A DNA stretch of 64,000 nt from Xylona heveae TC161 (taxonomy: Eukaryota > Ascomycota > Xylonomycetes > Xylonales > Xylonaceae), in NCBI RefSeq assembly GCF_001619985.1, contig NW_017264197.1:1240001-1304000 (forward strand). Direction: 5' to 3'. The translations under genes were made by a program, and so were the position numbers. This document shows, in pieces, positions 1-12,400 of the stretch. Under the pieces are notes generated by a model. It ran no database searches. It worked only from the letters and a program-made list of their open reading frames with translations, and was not told where the DNA came from. How positions within the stretch are numbered: position 1 is the first letter of the stretch; every line of letters starts with the position of its first letter.

Positions 1-497
1 AAGATGCTTACCCCAGCCCTGGCATTACAAAGTCGCACGGCGCTTACTTGGACCCTGACGTTGATATGTCAGACGAGAATTATGAGAGTAATGGCCAAGC
101 TCAGTTATCAATATCCAATCCTAGCGGCCCAGACTACAAGTCATTGCTATCTTTGAACCAGTGCTGGAAACATCAGGGTGGGTTTCGGCCCTCTTCTACT
201 GGAAGCTACGCCTCAGCATGGAATACGCTGGAATCGAAGCCTGAGTGCCAGTCACCACCATCGAATCCGTTGCAGGATCCCGGAGAGATGATGCCAGCAC
301 TGGAGCCGAGTAGCATGCCAAGGAGTCCATCCGCCGAGCCAGATGTCGACATGGACGAAAGCGACAGCGTCAATGGCAATAAGAGACATAGAGAAAATTC
401 CAAGCTTGTCTTCAGCATGGGCTTTCGGGCGGACTGCGAAAAGTGCCTCATGAGGGTCCCAGGACACTACAGTCATGTTTATCGAAGAGAAGAGTGA
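1..497 (+). CDS. 3' end of an unidentified fungal protein gene (partial)
   Basis: The frame is open from base 3 of the window to a TGA at 495-497, giving about 164 C-terminal residues, so the gene starts outside the window. The segment is rich in Ser, Pro, Asp and Glu and looks disordered. It holds two related acidic patches (VDMSDE and VDMDES) and ends in a compact basic, Cys-containing tail (DCEKCLMRVPGHYSHVYRR) that looks like a conserved C-terminal motif with a CxxC pair. I do not recognise the family. The CxxC and His-rich tail could bind metal or a partner, but this is inference. It is transcribed towards a 2.4 kb gene-poor stretch. Confidence 0.6.
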   Translation, partial: DAYPSPGITKSHGAYLDPDVDMSDENYESNGQAQLSISNPSGPDYKSLLSLNQCWKHQGGFRPSSTGSYASAWNTLESKPECQSPPSNPLQDPGEMMPALEPSSMPRSPSAEPDVDMDESDSVNGNKRHRENSKLVFSMGFRADCEKCLMRVPGHYSHVYRREE

Positions 498-2924
498 AAT
501 TCTACGGAGCACTGCACCCGAATTTCCCAATCACAAAACCATTATTAAGCCTCAGCCAACCTCGTTTCTCAATGGCTAGACCTTTGCCGCCGGCGTTCTC
601 GGAAATATCTCCTTTCTCTTACCATGTTTGCTGCGCCATCTACACCGCGAGATCAAACAGGGTCTACCCCAGCTTGCAAATAGATTTGTCTCAAAATAGC
701 GCAATTTTTTCCACCACTTATTCGTTGCTTTGGAGCACTCACGTCATCCATAACACAACCCCTATTCATCTCTCTGGCCGCACAATCCAGGGCCGGCGGC
801 CTCATACTTATCACCGCTTCTTGAAAGACATTGGCATCAATGACGAAATTGATGGACGACTTGGCTCGCCATTGCCCACCTGGCGTCTTTCTCGACAACG
901 TCATTAAATGTGGCTATTTTGTGTGTTTGCAGACGGGACGCAAATACCACCTGATGCTTATTTGGTTCCTTTGGTATGAGAATCGACTTTGCCGCTAGAT
1001 CTCTACGAGGTAACACCCATTAGCCTTTACATAATTCAGATGACATATTTAGCAATGAAATGATGAATCTCCCTTATTACCACCGTTGGACGTTTTTCCG
1101 TGTTGACCGTGTCGCTTAACATTGCAACTACCGCAAGCCAGTCCTGGTCGAAAATATTGCCCACCACAGATGTTGCTGGCGTTTTCGGAGAGCAGTCATT
1201 GAACGTTATTTCAAGCGTGTGTGACCGATATCTTTTGCCACTCTGTCATGCTGAATACTTCGAGTATAGTTCCGGAAAAGTTACATTGTTTCGACTAGAT
1301 ATATTTCAGTTTGCAGAGATCGACGACCAACATACTATGGCAATTTGAAAGGTAAAAACCGGATCGGATTATTTTGGCATGTGACGATTATCATTTACTT
1401 CTTTGAATCGATTTTTTTGCAATTTACATCACTGTGATGCCCACCTCGTCGACATAATTTTCTTGGCAATCTAAACCATGATGGGTTTTGTTTGACATTG
1501 CTGCAATCAATCATGCCGTCGCGGATCCTGTTTTCAGATTTTGGTACGATCGACAAGAGATGATGAAAGAAACGGCAGAACGAAGGAACCGTTATGTGGA
1601 TGCACCAGCTGGCTCTGACCAACTAAATACACAACTGAACATTTTCACTTGCGCAAAAAGTACGGAAGCTCTGCATTACCGGGTCGCAAAGGCCGCTTTG
1701 AGCCGGTTGCATGCATTTTCGCCATTTTGGCGGCGATGGCCACAGAGTCGTCACAGGAGACGTCACAGGAGAGAGCTCCAATCATGCGGTCCAGATCACA
1801 GTGATTTCCCATGTCTTGCGCCCCCTTGGCTTTTGGGTCGTGTGAGAGTCTGTTCTAGATCGACTCCCGAGCGAGGATCGAGTCACAGGAAATGGACACG
1901 AGGATCAACTAGAGACAAATCACTTTTGACCAGTCCATTTCTCCTCAAGCACGGGAAGAAATTATCAGAACTCTTCTACTTTGTTTAGTTCAATCGTTGG
2001 CCAGAGGTTGACCAGGCCAATGGAAATCTCTAGCAAGGAGAACATGTCATGCGGGTTTAGGACGGATTTATTAACCGAAGTCGGAAAAGGCTGACGCTTT
2101 CAAACACGCGAAACGCTTGCGGGAGCCAATCCTCGCTTCCAATTCGCTCCGTTCCGCCTATCAATTCACGAGGACTCGTTTTAGTGGTCAATTGCAGTTA
2201 ATTTACCGAAAACCTTCTTTTTCGTTTGCGTCAAAGCTCCGTTCACCACAAAGGCGAACGGTATCAGAAAAGTTTCCCTTTGAGGAAAAGGATGCCTGGG
2301 AGAAAATTATAGAAATACAGATCAAAGAGATGGATACGAATGCGTGCCATCCGGCTCTGTATGCATATGCGTTGGCGAGACGTTGCACAGTCGATCAAAC
2401 TCTTCTGCTTGCGGTTGGCTGACAGGTGTTCGGTGTCAGTTCATCTAATTTTTTGTTTGCTGGGATGGGTGGACCGGGTGCAGCATCGAAGGGCGGGAGA
2501 AACAAAAGTTGGCATATGAGTGGACAAAATCCGCCGCTAACCGGCAGGGATGAGTATCGGCTTCGATAAGATACTCATCTCTATCTGCTTGTTTGCATCT
2601 CTATCTCTGTACCAGAAATGATAAGATACCTCTTATCTTTTTTTGGCTGCTGGGTGGCTATCACCTGCAAGCCCCAAATGATGCAGCCAATCATTCTCTC
2701 TTTTCCCGTTCTCGGAATCTTCAAGAACAAAACATTTGGAAAAGGTGGACTGGACTGCGGGAATAGACCCACTGGTTCCCCAATGCCCATGATAAATAAT
2801 CTGACGGTACGCCGCGCGTGCGACGACCGCCGACTGCATTCCAGGTTTCACGCAGCCTGCCGTTTTCGAGAGTTTAAGCCTCGATATTTTGCCGCAGGCA
2901 TTTGACAGTGCGAGTCGACCTCCA
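498..2924. other. Gene-poor intergenic stretch, 2.4 kb
   Basis: I see no convincing gene on either strand. The open frames here are short, lack family-like sequence and have no sensible splice partners. The right end holds a cluster of GATA motifs and an inverted repeat, listed separately, and should include the promoter of the transporter gene that starts at 2925. Confidence 0.6.
2549..2640. promoter_or_regulatory. GATA-factor motif cluster with a 10-bp inverted repeat
   Basis: About 290-380 bp upstream of the transporter start are several HGATAR sites: CGATAAG at 2564-2570, TGATAAG at 2619-2625, its reverse CTTATC at 2632-2637, and reverse AGATAG forms at 2581-2586 and 2601-2606. A perfect 10-bp inverted repeat (GATGAGTATC at 2549-2558, GATACTCATC at 2570-2579) flanks the first site. 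In fungi such clusters bind GATA factors of the AreA (nitrogen) or SreA (iron) type. Control of this gene by either is inference. Confidence 0.4.
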
Positions 2925-4708
2925 ATGGGTGTCACTCCACCAAACAGCAGTCGTCGGAAAGGCGACGGCTTTCCCACAGCACAATTATTTTATCTCGGTA
3001 TGTTGAAATAGCTTCAATTATTCCAAGTCACAGATTTTATGAGACTCTCGAGGCTAATCAAGTCTTCAATCAACAAGCTATATGCCGTGTGGCTGAACCC
3101 ATAGCCCTCACGTCCGTCTTTCCATATGCATTTCCTCTGGTCTTGCGCTTCAACTTCGGAGACCCGGACAATGCCTCCTTTTATGCCGGTCTTCTTATTT
3201 CTGCTTTTCCCATAGCAGAATGCACGACGGGCATGCTCTGGGGAGGGCTCTCCGACCGCATCGGCCGAAAACCGACTCTTCTTCTCGGATGCATTGGAAC
3301 AATGATTTCACTGATCATGATTGGATTTGCCAGTAATTTCTGGATTGCGTTATTGGGTCGGTCTCTGGCCGGATTCTTGAATGGAAATGTAGGGGTGATT
3401 CAGACCATGGTAGGAGAAATGGTCAAGAAGCCGGAACACGAGCGTAAGTGATATTTTCTTCATCTCTGTCCACTTGGACTTTCAATTACTGACGATTTTT
3501 TTTTAAAAGCACGTGCGTATTCGGTGATGCCCTTTGTATGGTCAATTGGCACTATTATTGGACCGGCGATTGGTGGCACGTTTGCAGAGCCTGCAGTCGG
3601 CTTTCCAGGGCTTTTCTCGGCCAACGGAATTTTTGCAACCTTTCCATACCTTCTGCCGAATCTCATTTGTGCAGGACTTCTACTGATCAGCATCGTCGTT
3701 GGATATTTATTCCTTGAGGAAACCCACCCTGACATGCTGGCGGCCGGAAAATCTACAACCGATCACATTTCGTCCATTGAAGAGTCAAACGAAGCAGCAT
3801 TGCTATCCTCAAACGGACTCCTGGGACAGGCTGTGGTCGATCTTCCACAGAATACATATGGTACTTTTAACAATAATGACGATAGCTCGAGTGACCGGTG
3901 GGAGGTGGAATCCGAAGACACTATTGCTGCACAACCGACGGCCCCCGAGAGGCCGAAAATGTTTACCAAACGGGTTGTATTGCTTGTCGTTGCTCTCGGT
4001 ATTTTCTCGTATCATGCCATGGCCTACGATCATCTTCTACCAGTTTTCCTCCAAGACGAGCGAAGAGACGACATTTCATCCTTTTCATTTTCACCGTTTC
4101 ACGTTCCTGGAGGATTAGGTTTAACCACACAATCAGTTGGCTTCATCTTGAGTATCGATGGAATTATTGCGATAGCTATCCAAGGATTCATCTTCCCTAT
4201 TGTCACCGAGATCCTCGGGGTGTGGAAGGTATTCATGTTGGTGACGCTACTCAGTCCGATAACCTACATCTTTGTCCCCTACTTGGTATTTTTGCGCGGC
4301 TTCTGGCTATATGTCGGTATCTATGCGTGCCTCATCCTCCGCAACATCTTTGGGAATCTCGCCTATCCGGTCATTCTTATCATGCTCAAGGAGGCCTCGC
4401 CTGCTCCTTCAGTACTGGGCAGGATCAACGGGTTTGCTGCAAGTGTTGCAGCGGGCACAAGGAGCCTCGCACCGCCTATTGCCGGATATTTCTATGGTGT
4501 CGGAATCAACCTTGCGTTTACCGGCATTGCATGGTGGGTCAGCGGTGCAGTAGCCGTTCTGGGAGCTCTCCAGGCATTGATGATTAGGCAAACAAAGCGG
4601 CGTGATGTCCTGGATGGTTTTCCGGCTGAACCTGTTCTTCTGCCGCCTGACGACGATATGAAGAGCGAGTCAATTCTGATCACGTGTGAAGAATCAGATG
4701 AAGTTTGA
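2925..4708 (+). CDS. Major facilitator superfamily transporter, ZIFL1/YCR023C-like
   Basis: A 545-residue predicted membrane transporter of the fungal MFS group related to yeast YCR023C and plant ZIFL1. It has three exons: 2925-2997, 3078-3443 and 3510-4708. Splicing restores family-like joins, namely FYL-AICRVAEPIALTS at the first and EHE-PRAYSVMPFVWSIG at the second. Motif A, the loop 2-3 signature GGLSDRIGRKPT, is at about residues 80-91. A hydrophilic Ser/Asp/Asn-rich loop separates the two six-helix halves, and a C-terminal acidic tail is presumably cytosolic. The ATG at 2925 is the first in frame in exon 1. Relatives export drugs or organic acids; the substrate here is unknown. Introns are 80 and 66 nt. 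A GATA-motif cluster upstream suggests nitrogen or iron control. Confidence 0.9.
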
Positions 4709-5276
4709 AGTCAGCATGTTTCTCCGGGACTATAATTGCAACTGACGATATGATGATGATATTTTCCTAAACCATTGTACATATTTCTTTTTAATTTCCT
4801 CCGCATAGTGTGCGAAGAGCATTTTTCTTAGCGGCGCATATGTTTATTTTATTAGGCTGCCGCATATTTAAACTCTTAACTGTGAATTTTCTTACCTGAG
4901 CTGCTTAGATCAGAAGTTGCAAATATTGTAAAACATCCTCGTCACCCTAATCACCGTTTCGACAATTAGCATTGAATGTGCGAGTCGCATGAAGAAGAGT
5001 AAAGGGTCCTGGACTGACGAGTTTCTCCCTGGTCGGCTTCCCCACGTCAAGTCCAGTCCGCCGTCACGCGCAGCCGAGGTTCTCTCGGCCCAGCCCGAGG
5101 GGACCTCAAATGCCCCGGCCGCCGTGCGCTGAAGGTCACGACGCAATGAATCCAATCCTACGGAACCATTCAACTGAGACGCCATTCCTTTTGGTAAAAT
5201 TCGAGTCACGCTCCTTGTGTATAATGTGATCCATGCACACCAGCTTCGATCTTGCAGATCCCATCGAAATCTAACC
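4709..5276. other. Intergenic, transporter 3' side and TMEM135-like promoter
   Basis: This 568-bp spacer lies between two genes on the same strand. The left part is AT-rich and probably holds the 3' UTR. The right part should contain the promoter of the next gene. I see no gene or clear motif. Confidence 0.5.
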
Positions 5277-7203
5277 ATGGCATCCGCTCCTTCACCCAAC
5301 CCGTCTGCTTCGGCCGGCAATCCCAAGGTCGACCCGATTCTGCGCAATGCATTGCGATATACTGTGAGCGCAAAAGAGTACGAGCTGCTTCACCAGTATC
5401 TGCTATCTCGAGCTTCAGCTGTCCGAAGAAGAGCGCCACGGCCGCCGCGCTACGAATCTTTTGTCCGCAGCAAGGATGATTACAATGCAGCTGCAATCCG
5501 AGCCTCGTTGCGCGTCTTCTTTGCGACGCAAGCAGGTCTCAAGCTTTGGGAGCTTATAACTACCAAGCTGATTGCCAGGGGAAGAATATCAAAGTTAGCG
5601 ATTCCTACCTTATGAGTTCAATGCTTGTTACAGAATAATAGAATAATAATAACAATATATAAACAGACCGCTGCCGAAAACGAGTATATTCCAATCGCGC
5701 AATCTACGACTTTCCTTTTCACTCTCATTCATATTATTCCTCCATCGAATTCTCTATCGTTTCTTTACGCGGCTGCGTGAGAATCTCCTTACACCTGATG
5801 CGGCTCCCTTTCGCCGAAGGAACCCTCGTGTCACTCGAGTCCTTATCTCCCGACTAGCTCCAGCGATTGGGGCCAGTTTAGCCGGCTTCAGTCTCGGTCT
5901 CTACCCGTCGGATCAATTGCGCGTTACTATTGCGATTTATATGGTTACCAGAGCTGCAGAATTTGTGTACAATTCTCTAGAAGACCAAGGATGGTTTCAG
6001 GACCGACCATGGGTACGTTACGGCTAATCGGGTTCGTGAAATGGAAACCAACGAGAGTGGCGAGGCTGATCGGGGATTCTCTAGTGGTTTGGAAGCTGGC
6101 TTCTGATGCCGTTTGCCTATGGGCAACTACTTCATGCCTTTGTCTTTGACAGGGAATGCTTTCCACAGGTAAGACAGTCCCTTTTGGCCCTTCGTCTACG
6201 CTGTAAAGTCCATGGGTCTGATGTTTCTGATATGGTACAATACAGGGTTACGGCGACTTTATCCTCAAGCGATCACCAAACTACATCCAACAGCGACCAG
6301 AGGATTACCCCGCGCAGCTCGCATGGCCAGACACGTACGAGATTGTTGACAGCTTGGCCGAAATGGCCCATCTCAATTGGCCGTAAGTCCACATCCACTT
6401 GTTAACTACCTATATCCTTTTTCCTTGAAAACGAGCACACGAGCATATCGGAGTCCCATACTAACATTCGAGCATAATACAGACCATTCACATCTCCCAT
6501 TCTCTTCCCGAACAAGGAAACACTCCCGCCCTCCCTCACGACCATAGCACCCATCACCGACCCCGCGCATCCCGGCATCAAGCCCCTCTCCTGCGCCGTG
6601 CTGCACCCCAACGACCCATCCTGCCTACGGACCTACCTGACATTCTACATCCGGGTCTTCCCGCAATTCGCTCGGATTTTCGCCCTCGTCCTCACAGGCA
6701 TGAGCATCCTCCGCTACAAATCCTTCCTCGCCACGCCCATCTCCTCGACCAACGCCCTCGCCAAGAGTATTCTGAAACTGACACTCTCTGTCACCGGCGC
6801 CATCGGCAGCGCATGGGCCTCCATCTGCCTCTTCCAACACGTTTTTCCCCGTTCCTTCTTGCCCACCCAGCGGTTCTTCCTCGGCGGCTTCCTCGCGGGC
6901 TTTTGGGCCTTCCTGACCCGCCGCTCCGGCAGGAGTAATTTCCTCTACTCGGCGCGCATGAGCATCGACAGTCTCTGGAAAGTCGGCGTCAAGCGCGGCT
7001 GGTGGAGGGGCGTCAGGAATGGCGATGTCTGGCTGTTTGTCCTCAGCTTGGCACTCACGAATGCTGTGTATGATGTTAATCCCAAAGCCGTCACGGGAGG
7101 GGCCGTCAGGAAGAGTCTCAGCGTGCTGCGTGGACAAGGCTGGGTTGATCGCGCCCGTGCCAAGTCGGTCGTGGATACTAGGGATGGTGAAGCCGAGGAG
7201 TAG
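5277..7203 (+). CDS. TMEM135-like multi-pass membrane protein
   Basis: A 534-residue polytopic membrane protein of the fungal family related to animal TMEM135, which is linked to peroxisomes, lipid storage and mitochondrial dynamics. It has five exons: 5277-5593, 5667-6012, 6085-6168, 6246-6382 and 6483-7203. The N-terminus after a Ser/Pro/Ala-rich leader reads VDPILRNALRYTVSAKEYE. Exon 3 encodes FGSWLLMPFAYGQLLHAFVF, and the last exon carries the FLPTQRFFLGGFLAGFW and ARMSIDSLWKVGVKRGWW blocks. Phases agree across all introns. The first intron has a weak donor (GTTAGC), chosen because it gives a continuous family-like sequence; the others are canonical. The ATG at 5277 has CTAACC just upstream and begins the conserved leader. 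The function in fungi is not established. Confidence 0.88.
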
Positions 7204-7811
7204 TTTTGGGGTGAATTTCTTAAGACCTTGTTTATAATAATAAGCGGTGGGCGGAGAGGGGTGTGGGTGTTCGCTATCACACTCTCAACGATTACTATTA
7301 TCAGTCGTTGCTATTATCAATTGTTGGTATTATCGGTTAAGGTTACGTTATGCAATGCATAGAATGCAAGCATGGGAAAGGAAGCAGGGCTTATATTTCC
7401 TTGGGAGTCGGAATTATGAAATTAATTTATTTTTGGTCACTTTATAGATCTTTATGCTTTCTTACGATTCATCCTCTATTCTGCAATTGTCTACTCGTAT
7501 TGCTCTCATCATCAGACAGTCTCTCCGTCCTTTTGCTGTACTAAATGTCTCTCTCTGTGCAGTATATTGCACGTACTGTATAGTATATACCCTTTAACGT
7601 TTATTTATCCATATAATTTTTTATTAATATTATTATCATTTTCACATCTTTCCATATGAAATCTCTCGAATTATTGTGACAATACCATTCAGACAGGAGT
7701 GCGAAAGTTGTAACGTAATCGATTCGATGTCCCAGAGTCTCTAACCATGAACTCCATACATAACAAAACAACCTTGGGTATATACTTTGAAAATTCTCTC
7801 TCTCTTCACAT
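7204..7811. other. Spacer between convergent genes
   Basis: This 608-bp AT-rich spacer lies between the 3' ends of the TMEM135-like gene (+) and the Cys-rich membrane protein gene (-). It holds a run of ATTATTATC-like repeats near 7287-7335 and presumably both polyadenylation regions. I see no gene. Confidence 0.5.
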
Positions 7812-8686
7812 TTATGAGTCGCCCTCTGCCTCAACCGGAACATATCTGCTCCTTTCCTTCGCAGCCTACATGTAATCAATTAGCATTCAACACCATGTCC
7901 TTTGTATTGTGATGACAGGATACAGAGGGGGGAAAAGCAGCAGAGAGGCTCACCTGCACCCAATTACCGACCCACGGCCTCAGCAGCGCCCAGAGTAGTA
8001 ACCCCGCTGTTGCAAAGATGAATATAAACACAAACGCCTCGTCTTTGCGACTATCTCGTTCTGTACCATCGCATACAAGTCAGCCTTCAATCTTTTAGAA
8101 TTAGGGNNNNNNNNNNNNNNNNNNNNNNNNNNNNNNNNNNNNNNNNAATTGTGGAGGTTACGAGGTAAACATACGAAAACACGTCGTGAATATATCCTCC
8201 TCCCGTGCCCCTTTACATATCGGCAGTCTATACTCGAGACAAAACGAGCGATTGCAATCCGCGCACGTCGTCGCTGCCGCTCCGGGGTTGCCATCGCTCG
8301 GCGGCGTCAGAGGGATGATTGTGCTGTTCGTGTTGAAGCAGGTGCATTTGCAAAAGGACGTGGGTGCTAAAATTGGAGCTGCAGTTAGCTATCTTCCCCT
8401 TTCCCTCTTTCCATATTTCCCTGCTTTCGTGAATTATCGAACCTCCTGGGATTCACCAATCGATGGATTATCCCTCTCCCTTCTTGACAAAAGGCCGAAA
8501 GGCATGGCGCGCAGGCAATGCAGGCATACAGCGGACAGCGGACAACGTACTAGTAGCAGAAGTGCAAGACGCAAAGAACACGAGCGCGGACAAGACTGCG
8601 TATATATAAGATGACGATGACAATGATGATGGAAACCGGATCGACATTCTGGATAGAGGGAAGAAGATGGGTAGTGAGGCTACCAT
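7812..8686 (-). CDS. Small Cys-rich single-pass membrane protein, conserved in fungi
   Basis: A 162-residue protein assembled from four exons on the minus strand: 8551-8686, 8175-8366, 7954-8060 and 7812-7865. All phases agree and all sites are GT-AG. The N-terminus has a signal-peptide-like hydrophobic stretch (AVLSALVFFASCTSA). A Cys-rich segment follows (TSFCKCTCFNTNST, then TTCADCNRSFCLEY and LPICKG), then one strong transmembrane helix near the C-terminus (AFVFIFIFATAGLLLWALL) and a short cytosolic tail ending VEAEGDS. Topology is thus likely a lumenal or extracellular Cys domain with one anchor. The start could also be the Met at 8647, which leaves a cleaner signal peptide. The 40-base assembly gap falls in the intron between exons 2 and 3 and does not affect the product. 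I recognise it as a conserved fungal family of unknown function. Confidence 0.75.
8107..8146. other. Assembly gap (40 N)
   Basis: Forty undetermined bases lie in the second intron of the small membrane protein gene. The true size may differ if this is a scaffold placeholder. Confidence 0.98.
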
Positions 8687-9462
8687 GGCGGCGCACTGCG
8701 AATTGCAGGGGGAAATGCTGCGCAGAGCTTATCGGTGGTGGGTGATTATGAACTAGGAGCGCAGACAGGAGAGTATGTAGTCTGGTCAATGCGATAGGGT
8801 ACTTTTGGCTCTCGTAAAACAGTGATATGAGGAGTAAAACCTGATTTGAGCCTGGGACGTAAAGACCGTGGAGGCCATAAGCTACCTATATGGAATAGAA
8901 GAGTTTTGTGCTGTTAGCCGGAGGTTTAAGGTCCCTTGAGTCTGACGTTCGGACTGTAGATCTACTGCCGTAGCTCGCGTTCGGCTGGACCAGCATGTCG
9001 GCAGTCGGCGAATGCGCGACTCTAGCAACGCTGCACCACCCTGAACCCTTTGGACATGCAACTGCAAAATCTACTACGTTCGACAAGACAACTATCAAAT
9101 TGGCAAATTGAATCCATGAAAATGATTGATTAGTGTAGAAAAATTGGTTAATTAAAGTAAAAGCCATTGCAAAAGGCAACGGCACTTGAATACGACCCTT
9201 AGATAGCAACATTCAATAACAAAAAGAAACGACCAATCCCCGATGCTAGACTTAGCCAAACGCCAGAGTTCAAGTTCCACCCAATGTGTTATAAGACAAG
9301 GAAGTAATATGTCACAAAGAAATTGGGGAAAACTGTGGAAAATAATAATCGGGCAAATCGAAACGTTATCCCTGAAATGTTTAGCGCTTCCGTAGCAACT
9401 CCGAGCATGAATAAATCCCTATGCCAGCCACTATGATATCCAATTGCGGCCAACGACCTACT
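8687..9462. other. Intergenic, 3' of TOR and promoter of the Cys-rich protein gene
   Basis: This 776-bp spacer lies between two minus-strand genes. It should contain the TOR 3' UTR and the promoter of the downstream gene. No further gene is supported. Confidence 0.5.
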
Positions 9463-12400
9463 CTACCAGTAGCTGCACCAACCGTACCAATGCTGACAGA
9501 GGTTTTCAAGATTGGTGGCTTGCTGGATGAGCTTATCGACCTGTTCCGGAACCTTGAGTTCCCGACCGGGGGTGAAGTCGCTGCCAGTGAGCTTCTCCTT
9601 GACTCTAGAGAGCACTTGAAGCGCTCTGGCATTCTGTACTTCTCTAGCCTCATGTCCAGCCGGTTCAGCATCAATGAGAGCCGGACGCGCGCGGGGTCGA
9701 GATTCAGGACGTTGCTCCAGATCTCCGACAAGCGATTGCCGGCGTTCCGAAGGGAAGGATGGCTCAGGAGGCGATTCGCGGTTCCCAAGACGCCAGTTGA
9801 GGAGCGGATCGTGAATGAACTGTGTCCCAAGGTCAACAACTCTGCTTTAAGCCCGAGCTTTGTATAAACGCAAAAGGCTTGACTTACCGCTTCCAAGACA
9901 GCCATGAGAGATTCTTGGTTGTCTCGAAGAACCCTCATCACTGCTTCGCATGTGATTCTATAGCTGCCCTCAACGTTACTGACCTCCATCGCATAGGTCA
10001 ACATCCTGGTGAGTCGGAAAGGCACTCGTTCAGGGTATTTTTCACGGTACATGGCGACCTCGAAGCAGTCACCAAAGTCAATGTGGATGACCTTTCCGGT
10101 AACCCGATCCAGCATCAGGTTGGACGGATGGCGATCACCAAGACCAAGAATATATCCTACCATCGACATGACTGCAAGTGAGCGTGTAAAGTTTGTACGA
10201 CGGTCGAGCCATGATTCCGAGTTCTTGCTCTTGAGCCACAGCACCCTGTACAGGTCCTGGCCCGTGGTGTTGTCAAGGGCGTATCCAAAGACCTCAACTT
10301 TCTGCATTAGGGTGAGGTTGTCATAGTCTGGAGCCATCTGCAACATTATCCGCTGCTCGATATTAATAAGAATCTTTCGGCTCTCGCGGTACTCGCGGAT
10401 GAGGACATGAAGAGTGTCGCTGTTTGGCACCCATCCGAGAAGTCCAGAGTTTTGCGAAAGAGGAATGGCAGGGTATCGCTGAATGTTGAGATGGCGCTTG
10501 AAGCACTCTGAATCAGTTGCTAACAGTGTATTAACCAGCCCAAAGAGTTGCATGCATCGCTCGTCCTGTCGCAAGTCTTCGTGCCCTTTGAGGACATAGG
10601 TGTACGAGTTACCGTCGCTGCCCTTGAGGCTCATTTTACGAGGCCGTTGTTTCGAATTCAGGACGGTAAATGTAGGATCAAACGACACGATCCGGATGAC
10701 TGGCTTGCCACTCTGGTATGTGCCTGGAACGACCAAGTCCAAGTCACGAACATTGAGCAGCTTCGGCGAAACGTACTGCAAATCAAGTGACCAGATCTGG
10801 TGGAGCTGTTTCGCAATCTTTCTGAAAACTTGGTAATAAAGATCCCAGGCCTGATTGATATCGCCAACTTCACCAGTGCGACGATACGTTTGACACCAAT
10901 CTCGCGCTTCTTGGAGATCACGGCCAAACAGCTGGCAGAATGAAATCTCACGTAGCGTTTCAGGTCCCTTGTCGATGAGAGCATGAAGAGGTGCAAGCGT
11001 TGCAAGCATGCCCTCGATATTGTGGTCGCCAAAGTACAATCGTGAAGCTTCTTCAAGCCCTTCGTGCCAAAGCTCGTGCCATAGAACAGCGACACGAATG
11101 AGTTCTTGGCTGACGACATCAGCCTGTTCGACAAGGTTGGCGCTATGGGGCCGGAGAGTCTCCATGATTTGCGCCGCCGCGCGGGAACGGCGTGCCAAGT
11201 TCGACTTCATGGACACGGTCAACGGATACACTAAAGCCTGCGGGTGGACACGTCCAACTTCAGCCAGAAGATTATGAATGGACTGGCGGACCCTCGCGTT
11301 AGGCTGGTTGATCCGAGCAATCAGCTGCGGGATTACATCAAGCCATGTATCCACGCTGACAGACGCGATACCTTCAACAACTGCCAAGTTGACCTCATGG
11401 TGGCCACCGTGTGCAAACCAAAGAGTCAGCAACCGTAGAGTATCCTGAAGCGAGCTTCCGGAAGACAAGGCAATCGACTTGAAAAAGCCCCTGACGGCTG
11501 GTACGACGTGGTCAATAACAATATTTTGCGGCACAACGACAACCTCAGGCTGGGCCCTGGTAAGCGAGGTGACGACTTCAAAGTTTGCGAGAGCCCAAGC
11601 GTGCCAGGCCTTGTACCAATCCTTGTTATGCTGAGTTGCCGCCGAGAAGGATGCAAGAATTTCATGGACAAATCTGTGCTGCCAATCGCCGCGATTTAGA
11701 GCCGCCTGCCATTCACCCTGCTTCAAGTAGCATCTGGCAAGGAGCTTCGAGTATTCATCCAAGTCCTTGATAGTAGATACAGCAGTTCCGTTTATTCCAT
11801 TTGTCAAGGGCATCATGCCGTTGCCATTAATGCCGTTTGTAGTTGGAATACTTGCCCTCGCTGTAACAAGATCATCGGTCATCCTTGCGGTGAACGTCTT
11901 GAGGCTCGTGAGTGCCTCTTCTTGAGCGCCGGTTGCCCATTTGTATTTCAGCTGCGCATACTTGACCTGCGGTGGAGCTTGAATTGCTGATGAAATGGAC
12001 GAGGTCTCATCGCTTATGTCAAGCAAGGAATCCAACGACTTTTCTGCAAGCCCAATGCGATTGGATTTCCGGCAAAGATTCGAGAATTTGATCCACATCT
12101 CAAGATTTTCCTTTGGCGAAATAACCAGCGCGCGAACATTGAGCATTCTCTGCCAAACCTCAACGTTGCGCTGGCAGCCCTTGAGACGCTTTATCCAAGT
12201 CCGACGCATGGTAGCCTGCTTCTCAGGGTTGTTGCTGTTTTGCTTATAGGTAATAATCTCTTCCAACTCCGCAAGCATCTGTACCCGGACGACTACAGTG
12301 TAGGCTCTGTTATAAGACTCGCCTAGCAGAGCGCTCAGCTCAGTGTCTAGACCTTCTCGGGCCCGTTCAATATGGAGCGCCGCATCGTCAAACTGGTTAC

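Noticed and set aside
1488-1988. A 166-codon open frame in the first gene-poor stretch
   Set aside because: Its composition is unlike the other proteins, with Arg-rich runs typical of a chance frame, and no conserved motif is visible.
8101-8106. TTAGGG next to the assembly gap, as in telomere repeats
   Set aside because: It is a single copy inside an intron of a well-supported gene, so it is a coincidence and not a telomere.
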